From positions 186,001-250,000 of the forward strand of contig NZ_LBCQ02000011.1 in assembly GCF_001014615.2 (NCBI RefSeq): a stretch of 64,000 bases of DNA, written 5' to 3'. Positions 52,776 through 61,333 of the stretch are shown one piece after another. Position 1 is the stretch's first letter; every line of letters begins with the position of its first letter. The DNA comes from Aquamicrobium sp. LC103. GTDB lineage: Bacteria; Pseudomonadota; Alphaproteobacteria; Rhizobiales; Rhizobiaceae. The notes beneath the pieces are model-generated. The model had not been told where the DNA came from. It did not search any database and saw only the letters and a program-made list of their open reading frames with translations. A program made the translations under genes and the position numbers.

Positions 52776-54236
52776 TCAGAGCGGCAGGCCGAGGTGCGGC
52801 CAGACGAACAGGGAGAAGAGGACGAGCGCCGCGATGAAGAGCGGCAGCAGGAAGGCGGCGAGCCGCAGAAGATCGGCTTGCGAGAAGGTCGGCGTCTCGC
52901 CGGAGCCGAACAGGACGACCGGCTTGGCCGAGACCATCAGCGTCTGGCAGAAGCCGCTGCCGACGGTGACGATGAAGATCAGCGTCGACGGGTCGGTGCC
53001 GAACGCGGCGAGCGGCAGGCCGATCGCCGGAATGAGCACGCTCGCCCGCGCGGTGCGCGACGTGATCAAGATGTGAGCGAGACTGGAGATGAGGGCGGCG
53101 ATCGCGGCGACAGCCCAGGGAGCCGGGGCCAGGCGACCGTCGAGCGCTGAAAGTGCCAGGCCGGCAAGGTGGTTCGCGGCGCCGGAAGTGAGCAGCGCCT
53201 CGCCTATCAAGAGCGTGGCCGCCAGGAAGAGAAGCAGGTTCCACTCCACGCCCTTGAGCGCTTCCTTGAGCGAGATCCCGGAAACGGGTTTCGAAGCTGC
53301 AAGCATGGCGGCTGTGAGGGCGACGACTGCCATGTTCTGGCCGTGGAGCGCGCTTGTCGCCCACAAAAGCACGGCCGCCCCCACGATCGCCAGCACGGCC
53401 GCTCCGTTGCCCGAACTGGAAGGAGGTCTGGCCGGCAGCGTGCCTAATGCGGCCCTGCGGTCCTCGGCGGAGAGGAACAGGAGCAGGATCAGGCCGCAGG
53501 CGAGGAAGCTGGTGACGAGCGCGAAGGGCGTGCCCAGAAGCGCCCAATGGGCGAAGCCGATTTCCGTCCCGCCAATCCGCTTCATGAAATCGGCGGCGAT
53601 CAGGTGCGCGCCGGCCCCGGTCAGCGAAGCGCAGGCCGAAAGCAGGATGACCGAGGGAAACAGCAGTGCCAGCCCTCTGGTCACTCCCGGTCGGTCGATC
53701 GCGCCTGAAAGGCCGAGGAATACGGGCATGAGGATCGCCGCGCGCGCCGAGGTCGAAGGGATGACGAATGCGGTCAGGGCGATGACGATCGTCGCGCTCC
53801 AGAACAGGCCGGATACCGTCCCGCATCGCGCCAGCACCGTGGTCGCGAGGCGCTCGGCGATGCCCGTCGTTCGCAAAACCGATGCCATGACGAAAGCGGC
53901 GATCAACAGCCAGACGATTTCGTTGCCGAGCGTGGCGAAGAAGGCTTCCTCCTGGACCGCGCCCGAAACGACGAGGGCGAGCGCGCCGGCGAGCGCCACC
54001 GGCATGTCGGGCAGTTCGAGCACCACCCAGGCGACCAGGGCCCCGGCGAAGACGGAGAGCGACAATCGCCCTTCGATGGACAAGCCGTCGAGGCCGTAGA
54101 GAATTGCGGGAATGCCGACGAGCAGGAGGAGCAGGCCTATGACCGGCCCCGGCGGCACCGGCGGGAGCGGCCACGCTCGCCGTTCTCCGGCGTCCTGGAG
54201 CTCGGCGGCTCTTGCCTGGGGTACGCTATGCAACAT
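52776..54236 (-). CDS. SLC13-family permease (divalent-anion/Na+ symporter type)
   Basis: This 486-residue membrane protein has about 11-12 helices. SLC13/DASS features include VWLLIAAFVMASVLRTTGIAERLA, ALTAFVIPSTSARAAILMPVFLGL and WNLLLFLAATLLIGEALLTSGAANHLAG, followed by AHILITSRTARASVLIPA near the end. It probably imports a carboxylate; the glycerate kinase partner suggests glycerate or hydroxypyruvate-related acids. I chose the ATG at 54236 (MLHSVPQ) since GGAAGG lies seven bases upstream; 54251 is an alternative. Confidence 0.87.
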   Translation of the reverse strand: MLHSVPQARAAELQDAGERRAWPLPPVPPGPVIGLLLLLVGIPAILYGLDGLSIEGRLSLSVFAGALVAWVVLELPDMPVALAGALALVVSGAVQEEAFFATLGNEIVWLLIAAFVMASVLRTTGIAERLATTVLARCGTVSGLFWSATIVIALTAFVIPSTSARAAILMPVFLGLSGAIDRPGVTRGLALLFPSVILLSACASLTGAGAHLIAADFMKRIGGTEIGFAHWALLGTPFALVTSFLACGLILLLFLSAEDRRAALGTLPARPPSSSGNGAAVLAIVGAAVLLWATSALHGQNMAVVALTAAMLAASKPVSGISLKEALKGVEWNLLLFLAATLLIGEALLTSGAANHLAGLALSALDGRLAPAPWAVAAIAALISSLAHILITSRTARASVLIPAIGLPLAAFGTDPSTLIFIVTVGSGFCQTLMVSAKPVVLFGSGETPTFSQADLLRLAAFLLPLFIAALVLFSLFVWPHLGLPL

Positions 54237-54315
54237 GGAATCGCCTTCCATCTCCGGTTGAGATGGCCGGCTAACGGTTCGGGTCGCGGCCTATTCCAGT
54301 TCGTGTGACACTTTT

Positions 54316-54343
54316 TTGACGGAAAGGGTTCGACAGGTATCGC
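54316..54343 (+). promoter_or_regulatory. Possible promoter of the intergenic small RNA
   Basis: TTGACG at 54316-54321 is a good alphaproteobacterial -35 element. TATCGC at 54338-54343, 16 bases on, is a weak -10. It points to the right, where no protein gene on the plus strand lies before a strong terminator. Confidence 0.35.
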
Positions 54344-54349
54344 CACGCT

Positions 54350-54482
54350 GCCCGACTGCCGCAGCGGAAGGCGAAAGCGGTTGCCTCACCGGGTGGTTGC
54401 ACCTATAAGGCTCGCAACCCCGGAGAGGGGGTGTCTCAGGCAATAGGCCCTGCCGCTTCCCCATAGGCGGCAGGGCTTTTTC
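54350..54482 (+). ncRNA. Candidate plus-strand small RNA with intrinsic terminator
   Basis: Between two leftward operons a plus-strand unit has three hairpins in series. GGTTGC (54395-54400) pairs with GCAACC (54414-54419). CCCC/GGGG flanks GGAGA (54418-54430). A perfect terminator, GCCCTGCCGC/GCGGCAGGGC (54447-54456, 54467-54476), is followed by TTTTTCTT. No reading frame fits it, and a promoter-like TTGACG lies 35 bases before. Three stem-loops with a rho-independent end are typical of rhizobial trans-acting sRNAs, but I cannot name the family. Confidence 0.5.
54447..54482 (+). terminator. Rho-independent terminator of candidate sRNA
   Basis: A 10-bp perfect stem GCCCTGCCGC/GCGGCAGGGC with a 10-base loop is followed by TTTTTCTT on the plus strand. 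There is no T-run on the other side, so it acts rightward only. Confidence 0.85.
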
Positions 54483-54511
54483 TTGTCCGCTGCGGATGCG
54501 GGGTCCCGGGC

Positions 54512-54542
54512 AAAAAAAACGGCGGCACACCGGGTGCCGCCG
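54512..54542 (-). terminator. Rho-independent terminator of dctPQM operon
   Basis: On the minus strand CGGCGGCAC pairs with GTGCCGCCG around a 5-base loop, followed by eight T residues (A-run at 54512-54519 on the plus strand). It lies 50 bp after the dctM stop and would end the TRAP transporter transcript. It also faces the sRNA terminator. Confidence 0.88.
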
Positions 54543-54591
54543 CTGGGGGAATGGCGAGGGCCGCAACAGCTGGCGCCGCGACCGCATTCTT

Positions 54592-55914
54592 CTATCGCAA
54601 CAGGTTCACCAGAAAGTGCGACATCTCGGGCACTGCCGCGACGATGGCGAGCCCGATGATGCTGGTGATCAGGAACGGGATCGCGCCTTGCGCGATGCGC
54701 TCCAGCGGCAGGCGGGTGATGTTGGCGGCAACGTAGAGATTGATGCCGACGGGCGGGGTGAAGAGCCCGATCGCCAGGTTGATCATCACCAGAACACCGA
54801 ACCAGACCGGGTCCCAGCCGAGCTCGCGCGCCACCGGCAGGAAGATCGGCAGCGAGATGAACATGATCGTGATGGCGTCCATGAACATGCCGGCGATCAG
54901 CAGCACGATCATGATCACCAGAAGGATTACCCACTGGTTGTCGCTGAGCCCGAGCAGGATCGACGAATACTGCCCGATGAGGTCGTCCACGGTGACGACC
55001 CAGCCGAAGAGGCTGGCATAGGCGACGACCAGCATGACGACGGCCGATGATGCGCTGGCGTCGACGAGCGACTGATAGAGGCCGCTCAAGGTAAGCGTGC
55101 GGTAGATCAGGCCGCCGACGAAGAGTGCGTAGACGGTGGCGACGATGGCGGCCTCCGTGGGCGTGAAGGCGCCCGAATAAATGCCGCCCAATATCACCAC
55201 CGGCGTCATCAGGCCCCAGAAGGAATCGAGGAAGGAGCGCCACAGGCGCGGCCCGTAGGTGACCCCTTCATAGGGTGACGGCATCAGCCGCTCGACGCTC
55301 GGCGCGCCTTCCACCGCAGCTTCCTTCTTGGCGAAGGGAAGGGTGAGGAGCATGAGCACGCCGAGGAACAGGCCGGGGATCACCGCGGCTATGAAGAGCT
55401 GCGAGATGGACGCTTCCGCGATGACGCCGTAGATGACGAGGCCGATCGATGGCGGAATGACGATCGACAGCGCCGCGCCCGTGCAGACCAGGCCCGCCGC
55501 ATAGGCTTTCGAATAGCCGTCCTCGGTCATGCCCTTGATGATCAGCGGCCCGATGGCGGCCACGGAAGCCGGACCGGAGCCGCTGACCGCGCCCCAGAAA
55601 AGGCAGACCACCGTGCCGACGACGCCCATGCCGCCGGGCAGCGAGCCGATGAGGACGCGGAAGAAGCGGATCATCCGCTCGGCGATGCCGAGCGTGCCCA
55701 TCAGCGTGCCGGCTAGGATGAAGAAGGGGATGGCGAGCAGCGAGAACTTCGCGATGCCGGTGGCGATGAGGTCGCCCGCGAGATCGAGCCCGAAGCCCAG
55801 CACCCACATCGCATAGATGGCGGACAGGCCGAGCGCGAAGGCGACGGGCAACCGCAGGAAAAGAAGCACGAAGAAAACGATGACCATCTGCGTGCCGGCG
55901 CCGATCTCAAGCAT
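54592..55914 (-). CDS. dctM: TRAP transporter large permease (DctM type)
   Basis: This 440-residue membrane protein has many helices and the DctM hallmarks: GIAKFSLLAIPFFILAGTLMGTLGIAERMIRFFRVLIGSLPGGMGVVGTVVCLFWGAVSGSGPASVAAIGPLII and PPSIGLVIYGVIAEASISQLF. It is the Na+-driven transport subunit that accepts substrate from DctP. The ATG at 55914 overlaps dctQ by 8 bp; the longer frame lies inside dctQ. It is last in the operon before the terminator at 54512. Confidence 0.94.
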   Translation of the reverse strand: MLEIGAGTQMVIVFFVLLFLRLPVAFALGLSAIYAMWVLGFGLDLAGDLIATGIAKFSLLAIPFFILAGTLMGTLGIAERMIRFFRVLIGSLPGGMGVVGTVVCLFWGAVSGSGPASVAAIGPLIIKGMTEDGYSKAYAAGLVCTGAALSIVIPPSIGLVIYGVIAEASISQLFIAAVIPGLFLGVLMLLTLPFAKKEAAVEGAPSVERLMPSPYEGVTYGPRLWRSFLDSFWGLMTPVVILGGIYSGAFTPTEAAIVATVYALFVGGLIYRTLTLSGLYQSLVDASASSAVVMLVVAYASLFGWVVTVDDLIGQYSSILLGLSDNQWVILLVIMIVLLIAGMFMDAITIMFISLPIFLPVARELGWDPVWFGVLVMINLAIGLFTPPVGINLYVAANITRLPLERIAQGAIPFLITSIIGLAIVAAVPEMSHFLVNLLR

Positions 55915-56392
55915 TGGCGGTCTCCTCGACATCGAGCTCGCGCCAGGTATGGCGGGCATATTGGACGTAGCGGACGATGACGAAAGCGAAGCCCAGGGGC
56001 AGGCCGATGCTGTAGTACCAGGCCGGGATCTGCAGCGCGTAGGATCGTATGCCGCTCGACATCTGGTTGGCGGCGAGCTGCCAGCAGAACCAGGCCGAAA
56101 GCGCGAGCAGCAGGATCGCCAGCGCGCTCGAAAGCGCCAGTAGCACCTTGCGCGCCGGCGGCGGCAGGAGATCATAGATCAGCGTGACGGCGAGATGGTC
56201 GCCGGTGCGCGCCGCGATCGCCGCTCCGAATATGGTCAGGAGGAGAAAGCCGTTCGTCAGCAGTTCCTCCGACGAGGCGAGCGAATAATTGGTCAGGTAA
56301 CGAATGACGACATTGACGAAGCCGAGAACCGTCATCGCGAGAAACAGGGCGGCGCAGATGATCTTCTCCGCGTCGCGAAGGACGAATTGCAT
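55907..56392 (-). CDS. dctQ: TRAP transporter small permease (DctQ type)
   Basis: This 161-residue four-helix protein fits DctQ: AALFLAMTVLGFVNVVIRYLTNYSLASSEELLTNGFLLLTIFGAAIAARTGDHLAVTLIYDLLPPPARKVLL. The RTGDHLAV and EE pair are typical. It assembles with DctM in the inner membrane and lies between dctP and dctM with a 72-bp gap on the dctP side. Confidence 0.93.
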   Translation of the reverse strand: MQFVLRDAEKIICAALFLAMTVLGFVNVVIRYLTNYSLASSEELLTNGFLLLTIFGAAIAARTGDHLAVTLIYDLLPPPARKVLLALSSALAILLLALSAWFCWQLAANQMSSGIRSYALQIPAWYYSIGLPLGFAFVIVRYVQYARHTWRELDVEETANA

Positions 56393-56464
56393 GTCGGCGA
56401 CCCTCCCCTGGATCGGTCATTGTGGAAGGACCGGCAAGCCGGCCCTTCCACCAGCCACGCGGGC

Positions 56465-57469
56465 TTAGTTCGATGCGGAGATCGCATCCTGGAAGGACTT
56501 GACGAGGTCGTCCCCGACCTTCGCCGCCCAGGTGTCGAAGGCGGGCTTGGTGGAGTCGCGGAACGCCTGCAGCTCCTCGGCGCTCGGCTCGTAGACTTCC
56601 ATGCCCTTTTCGCGCAGATATTCCAGGCCCTTGGCGGTGTCCTCGCGGGTGATTTCCTTCTGGTAGGCCATGGCCTCGGATGCCGCCTGCTGTACCTTCG
56701 CCTTGGTCTCGTCGTCCCAGGAATCCCAGCGCTTCTTGCTCACGCCGAGGAAGACGGGGTCGTAGGAATAGTGCCAGGTCGTCAGGTACTTCTGCACTTC
56801 GTAGACGCGCTGCGGAATGATGACGGCGCCGACCGGATTCTCCTGGCCGTCGACCACGCCCTGCTGGAGCGCGGTGAAGGTCTCGCTCCACTGCATCTGC
56901 TGCGGGTTGGCGCCCAGCGCGTTCATGACGTCGATATACATCGGACCGGCCACGCGCATCTTCAGGCCCTGCAGATCCGCCGGAGCCTTGATTGGGCGGG
57001 CGTTGTTGGTGACCTCGCGGAACCCGTTCTCGCCCCACGCCAGAACCACGATGTTGTGGGCCAGCATGATCTCCTTCATCTTGTCGCCCGCCGCGCCGTC
57101 GGTGGTGGCGTCGACCTGCTCGTAATTGGCGTAGAGATAGGGCAGCGAGAACACGGCCATCTCGGGCACCAGCGGCGTCACGTTGATCGCCGAGGTGATG
57201 ACGAAGTCGAGCGCGCCGCGGCCGACCATCTCGGCCTGTTTCATCTGGTCGCCGCCGGAGAGCTGTGCGTTCGGGAAGGTGCGCACCTGCAGGTCGCCGC
57301 CGGTTGCCGCGCCCAGCAGTTCGTTGAACTTTTCCGCGCCCCTGTGCCAGGTCGTCGTGTCGCCGGTGTTGTGCGACAGCCTGAAGGTCTCGGCCGAAAC
57401 GGTCCCCAGCATGGCGAGGCCGGCGATGAGCGATGTGAGGGCGGTTGCGCCCAGCTTGGCAAATCTCAT
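56465..57469 (-). CDS. dctP: TRAP transporter substrate-binding protein (DctP type)
   Basis: This 334-residue periplasmic protein has a signal peptide (MRFAKLGATALTSLIAGLAMLGTVSA). DctP features include FRLSHNTGDTTTWHRGAEKFNELLG, GGDQMKQAEMVGRGALDFV, LKMRVAGPMYIDVMNALGANPQQMQWSETFTALQQGVVDGQENP. The Arg in LKMRVAG is the conserved residue that binds a substrate carboxylate, so an organic acid ligand is expected. GGAGGAGA precedes the ATG at 57469. It is divergent from iclR across a region with inverted repeats. Confidence 0.94.
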   Translation of the reverse strand: MRFAKLGATALTSLIAGLAMLGTVSAETFRLSHNTGDTTTWHRGAEKFNELLGAATGGDLQVRTFPNAQLSGGDQMKQAEMVGRGALDFVITSAINVTPLVPEMAVFSLPYLYANYEQVDATTDGAAGDKMKEIMLAHNIVVLAWGENGFREVTNNARPIKAPADLQGLKMRVAGPMYIDVMNALGANPQQMQWSETFTALQQGVVDGQENPVGAVIIPQRVYEVQKYLTTWHYSYDPVFLGVSKKRWDSWDDETKAKVQQAASEAMAYQKEITREDTAKGLEYLREKGMEVYEPSAEELQAFRDSTKPAFDTWAAKVGDDLVKSFQDAISASN

Positions 57470-57535
57470 TGGATCTCCTCCGTTTGTGCTTGCATATCGG
57501 CCAGTCAACCTCCCGCTGACCTGCCTACAGAGCAA

Positions 57536-57554
57536 TGATCCACATGATGGATCA
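57536..57554. promoter_or_regulatory. Inverted repeat between dctP and iclR (likely operator)
   Basis: TGATCCA (57536-57542) and TGGATCA (57548-57554) are perfect 7-bp arms around a 5-base spacer. It lies 67 bp before dctP and about 130 bp before iclR, in an A/T-rich divergent promoter region, as expected for an IclR binding site. Confidence 0.6.
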
Positions 57555-57654
57555 CATCACTCTCGCAATAGACGATGCAAAATAGCGGAAAAATATGGCT
57601 TCGCAATCCAAAAATCGACCGCTTTACAGCTTCGGCGACGATTGATAAATTATT

Positions 57655-57672
57655 GGTTCCATATTATGGACC
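57655..57672. promoter_or_regulatory. Second inverted repeat just before iclR
   Basis: GGTTCCAT (57655-57662) and ATGGACC (57666-57672) form a near-palindrome with a one-base bulge, 11 bp before the iclR ATG. The half-site resembles TGGATC of the other repeat. Position over the start suggests autoregulation by IclR; this is inference. Confidence 0.45.
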
Positions 57673-57683
57673 TATGGGGAAAT

Positions 57684-58517
57684 ATGTCCGAACTAAGCGG
57701 ATCACAAAGCGTTGACCGGGCACTCGGTCTTCTTTCGATGGTCGGCAGGCATGCCGATCGAGGCGTTTCCCTGTCGGAACTGGTCGAGGAAAGCGGGCTC
57801 AACAAGCCGACGACGCGTCGCCTGCTGCTGGCGCTGATGCGGGCGCGCATGGTCGAGCAGGATGAGGAGAGCCGGCGCTACTATCTCGGCGAGGAGGCCT
57901 ATGTACTCGGCAGCCTCGCCTCGCGCCGCTTCGGACTCCTGCAGATGGCAATGGAAAGCCTGATCCGGCTTTCGAGGAAGACGGAGGATTCGAGCTTCCT
58001 TTCGGTGCGCCGCGACACCTATTCCGTGTGCCTTTATCGCGAGGAGGGAACCTATCCGGTCAGGACGCATGCCCTGCAGGCGGGCTTTGAGCATCCGCTC
58101 GGCGTCGGCGCCGGGTCGCTCGCCATGCTCGCCTCGCTTCCGGACGACGAGGTCGATGCGGTGCTCGCCGCCAACGAGACGGTATTGCGCACGCAATATC
58201 CGATGCTGCCGCCGGAGCGCATCCGCGAGGATGTCCGCACAACCCGGGAGAAGGGTTATTCGCTCAATCCCGGCCTGATCTTCGCCAATTCCTGGGGCGT
58301 CGGCGTGGCGCTGAGGACACCCGACGGCGGGGTCGCCGGTGCGCTCAGCATCGCGGCGATCGACAGCAGGATGCAGGAGGCGCGGCAGGCGGAGCTGGTC
58401 TCCTATCTCACCCAGGAGGCGCGCCGCGTGGAAGAGAAGCTCGCCGGCATGTTCGCGTCGCGAAACCAACAGCGCCCGGAGGCGGCCGCGAGAACCCAAT
58501 CGAGGAGGATGAAATGA
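57684..58517 (+). CDS. IclR-family transcriptional regulator
   Basis: This 277-residue protein has an N-terminal winged helix (about 5-65; SQSVDRALGLLSMVGRHADRGVSLSELVEESGLNKPTTRRLLLALMRARMVEQD) and an IclR effector domain (about 80-255; HPLGVGAGSLAMLASLPDDEVDAVL, GYSLNPGLIFANSWGVGVALRTPDGGVAGALSIAAI). It probably binds the TRAP/CoA pathway substrate or an intermediate. I chose the ATG at 57684 (MSELSG) with GGGGA upstream; the ATG at 57666 lacks a site. Its stop overlaps the thiolase start by 4 bp. Confidence 0.92.
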   Translation: MSELSGSQSVDRALGLLSMVGRHADRGVSLSELVEESGLNKPTTRRLLLALMRARMVEQDEESRRYYLGEEAYVLGSLASRRFGLLQMAMESLIRLSRKTEDSSFLSVRRDTYSVCLYREEGTYPVRTHALQAGFEHPLGVGAGSLAMLASLPDDEVDAVLAANETVLRTQYPMLPPERIREDVRTTREKGYSLNPGLIFANSWGVGVALRTPDGGVAGALSIAAIDSRMQEARQAELVSYLTQEARRVEEKLAGMFASRNQQRPEAAARTQSRRMK

Positions 58518-59683
58518 CGAAGGCACAGATCGTGGGATGGGCGCATTCGCCCTTCGGCAAATCCGAACTGGAAAACACCGAGCAATTGATGGCCTCCGTC
58601 GCCGCGCCGGCGCTGGCGCATGCGGGCGTCGATCCCGGCGACGTCGACGGCATCTTCGTCGGCGTGATGAACAACGGCTTCTCGAAGCAGGATTTTCAGG
58701 GCGCGCTGGTCGCCATGAGCAACGAGGCGCTTGCCCATGCGCCGGCGGCGAGGATGGAGAACGCCTGCGCGACCGGCTCGGCGGCGCTCTATAGCGCCAT
58801 GGACTTCATCGAGGCGGGGCGCGGCCGCATCGCGCTGGTGGTGGGCGCGGAGAAGATGACCGCGACGCCGACGGCGGAAGTCGGCGACATCCTGCTCTGC
58901 GCCAGCTACCGAGCCGAGGAGGCGGATGTCGACGGTGGCTTCGCCGGCCTCTTCGGTCGCATCGCCCAGGCCTATTTCCAGCGCTATGGCGATCGTTCCG
59001 AGGAGCTCGCGATGATCGCGGCCAAGAACCACGCCAACGGCATGGCGAACCCTTACGCCCATATGCGCAAGGATTTCGGCTTCGACTTCTGCAACACGGT
59101 CTCGGACAAGAATCCCTATGTGGCGCCGCCCTTGCGGCGGACCGACTGCTCGCTGATTTCCGACGGCGCGGCGGCCCTCGTGCTCGCAGACGCCGAGACG
59201 GCGGCGACGCTGCAGCGCGCCATCGCCTTCCGGGCGCGCCGCCACGTCAACGACATCATGGCGTTGTCACGCCGCGACGTGCTCGCCTTCGAGGGTGCGC
59301 GTCGCGCCTGGGCTGGTGCGCTGGACGAGGCAGGGCTGTCGCTCGCCGATCTCTCCTTCGTCGAAACCCATGACTGCTTCACCATCGCCGAGATGATCGA
59401 GTACGAAGCGATGGGGCTGGCGAAGCCCGGCGAGGGGCACCGCGTCGTGCGCGAGGGCTTGACGCGCAAGGACGGTCGCCTGCCGGTCAACCCTTCCGGC
59501 GGCCTGAAATCCAAGGGGCATCCGATCGGCGCCACGGGTGTGTCGATGCATGTGATGGCCGCCATGCAGCTTGCCGGCGAGGCGGGCGACATGCAGGTCA
59601 AGGACGCCAATCTCGCCGGCGTCTTCAACATGGGCGGCGCGGTCGTCGCCAACTATGTCTCGCTTCTGGAGCGCGCGAAGTGA
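58514..59683 (+). CDS. Thiolase-family protein (SCP-x/acetyl-CoA acetyltransferase-like)
   Basis: This 389-residue protein has a thiolase fold. The active cysteine is in RMENACATGSAAL (about residue 83), ETHDCFTIAEMIEYEAMGL carries the conserved His, and VNPSGGLKSKGHPIGATG is the C-terminal signature. It belongs to the SCP-x/non-bacterial-FadA branch, whose members cleave or condense unusual acyl-CoA substrates. Overlaps with iclR and the synthetase gene (4 bp each) indicate a coupled operon. A role in side-chain removal of an acyl-CoA is likely. Confidence 0.9.
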   Translation: MTKAQIVGWAHSPFGKSELENTEQLMASVAAPALAHAGVDPGDVDGIFVGVMNNGFSKQDFQGALVAMSNEALAHAPAARMENACATGSAALYSAMDFIEAGRGRIALVVGAEKMTATPTAEVGDILLCASYRAEEADVDGGFAGLFGRIAQAYFQRYGDRSEELAMIAAKNHANGMANPYAHMRKDFGFDFCNTVSDKNPYVAPPLRRTDCSLISDGAAALVLADAETAATLQRAIAFRARRHVNDIMALSRRDVLAFEGARRAWAGALDEAGLSLADLSFVETHDCFTIAEMIEYEAMGLAKPGEGHRVVREGLTRKDGRLPVNPSGGLKSKGHPIGATGVSMHVMAAMQLAGEAGDMQVKDANLAGVFNMGGAVVANYVSLLERAK

Positions 59684-61314
59684 CGACCGGCAATGCACCG
59701 CTCGGCGGACTGGCGCCGTCCACCACCCGCGTGATGAACCTTTCATGTTTCCTGACGCAGGCGGCGCGCCGCAACCCGGACGACATCGGCTTCGTCTGGC
59801 GCGAGGAGACCTGGACCTGGGCGAGGATGGAGGCCCGCGTCAATGCGATGGCGGCCGCCCTCGCCGGCGAGTTCGGCGTCCGGAAGGGCGACCGCATCCT
59901 CGTGCAGTCGGCCAATTGCAACCAGATGTTCGAATCGCTCTTCGCCTGCCTGCGCGTCGGCGCCGTCTGGGTCCCGACCAACTACAGGCAGTCGCCCGAC
60001 GAGGTCGCCTATCTGGCCACGGCGAGCGGCGCGCGCGGCATGATCTGCGGCGCAAGCTTTGCCGGTCATGCGGCCGCGTGCCGCCAGGCCTCGGAAACGC
60101 TCGACTTCGTCATCGCCATTGGCGAGGCGGAGTTCGGCGAGGACTACGACGCGATCGTGGCCCGCAACGATGGCGGGGTGGTCAAAAGCGTGGCGGTCGA
60201 TCGCGACGACCCATGCTGGTTCTTCTTTACTTCCGGCACGACCGGACGACCGAAGGCGGCGGTGCTCACCCATGGGCAGATGGCCTTCGTCGTCACCAAC
60301 CATCTCTGCGATCTGATGCCGGGCACCGGCCGCGACGACGCCTCGATCGTCGTCGCGCCGCTCTCGCATGGCGCCGGCGTGCATCAGCTCACCCAGGTCG
60401 CGCACGGGGTGAAGACGATCCTGCCGCCGACCGAGAAGCTGGAAGTGGCGACCGTCTGGTCGCTCGTCGAGAAGTGGAAGGTGACCAACGCCTTCACCGT
60501 CCCGACCATATTGAAGCTGATGATCGAGGATCCTTCGGTCGACCGGTTCGATCATTCCTCGCTGCGCTACGTCATCTATGCCGGCGCGCCGATGTACCGG
60601 GCCGACCAGAAGCGCGCGCTGGAAAAGCTCGGACCGGTGCTGGTGCAGTATTTCGGGCTCGGCGAGGTGACGGGCAACATCACAGTGCTGCCGCCGGCCT
60701 TTCACGATCTGGAGGACGGACCGCATGCGCGCATCGGCACCTGCGGCTTCGAGCGCACCGGCATGCAGGTCGAGATCCAGAACGAGGAGGGCGAGGCGGT
60801 CGGCACCGGCGAAACGGGCGAGATCTGCGTGATCGGGCCGGCTGTGTTTGCCGGCTACTACGAGAACCCGGAGGCCAACGCCAAGGCGTTCCGCAACGGC
60901 TGGTTCCGCACCGGCGACCTCGGCCACATGGACGAGCGCGGTTTCGTCTACGTCACCGGCCGTTCCTCCGACATGTACATCTCCGGTGGGTCCAACATCT
61001 ATCCGCGCGAGATCGAGGAGAAGATTCTCGCCCATCCCGACATCAGCGAGACGGCCGTTCTGGGTGTTCCCGATCCGGTCTGGGGCGAGATCGGCGTCGC
61101 CGTCTGCGTCGCCCGTCCGGGCGTTCCGCCGGAAACGATCGACCTTGCCGCCTGGCTCGACGGCAAGATGGCTCGCTACAAGCTGCCGAAACGCTTCTTC
61201 TTCTGGGGGGAGATGCCGAAATCCGCCTACGGCAAGATCACCAAGAAGATGATCCGCGAGGAGCTGGAGCGCCGCGGCGAGCTCGCCGCCGCCGGCCTGA
61301 AGCCGGCTGTCTGA
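59680..61314 (+). CDS. Acyl-CoA synthetase (AMP-forming, ANL family)
   Basis: This 544-residue adenylate-forming enzyme has FTSGTTGRPKAAVLTHGQM (P-loop A3), YFGLGEVTGN (A5 region), GWFRTGDLGHMDERGFVYVTGRSSDMYISGGSNIYPREIEE (A7-A8, the hinge) and YGKITKKMIRE (A10 lysine in the final region). It would activate the imported carboxylic acid to its CoA ester. The start is a GTG (59680) overlapping the thiolase stop. Specificity is unknown; the branch includes fatty and aromatic acid ligases. Confidence 0.92.
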   Translation: MTTGNAPLGGLAPSTTRVMNLSCFLTQAARRNPDDIGFVWREETWTWARMEARVNAMAAALAGEFGVRKGDRILVQSANCNQMFESLFACLRVGAVWVPTNYRQSPDEVAYLATASGARGMICGASFAGHAAACRQASETLDFVIAIGEAEFGEDYDAIVARNDGGVVKSVAVDRDDPCWFFFTSGTTGRPKAAVLTHGQMAFVVTNHLCDLMPGTGRDDASIVVAPLSHGAGVHQLTQVAHGVKTILPPTEKLEVATVWSLVEKWKVTNAFTVPTILKLMIEDPSVDRFDHSSLRYVIYAGAPMYRADQKRALEKLGPVLVQYFGLGEVTGNITVLPPAFHDLEDGPHARIGTCGFERTGMQVEIQNEEGEAVGTGETGEICVIGPAVFAGYYENPEANAKAFRNGWFRTGDLGHMDERGFVYVTGRSSDMYISGGSNIYPREIEEKILAHPDISETAVLGVPDPVWGEIGVAVCVARPGVPPETIDLAAWLDGKMARYKLPKRFFFWGEMPKSAYGKITKKMIREELERRGELAAAGLKPAV

Positions 61315-61333
61315 GAACCCAAGGGAGGAAAAC

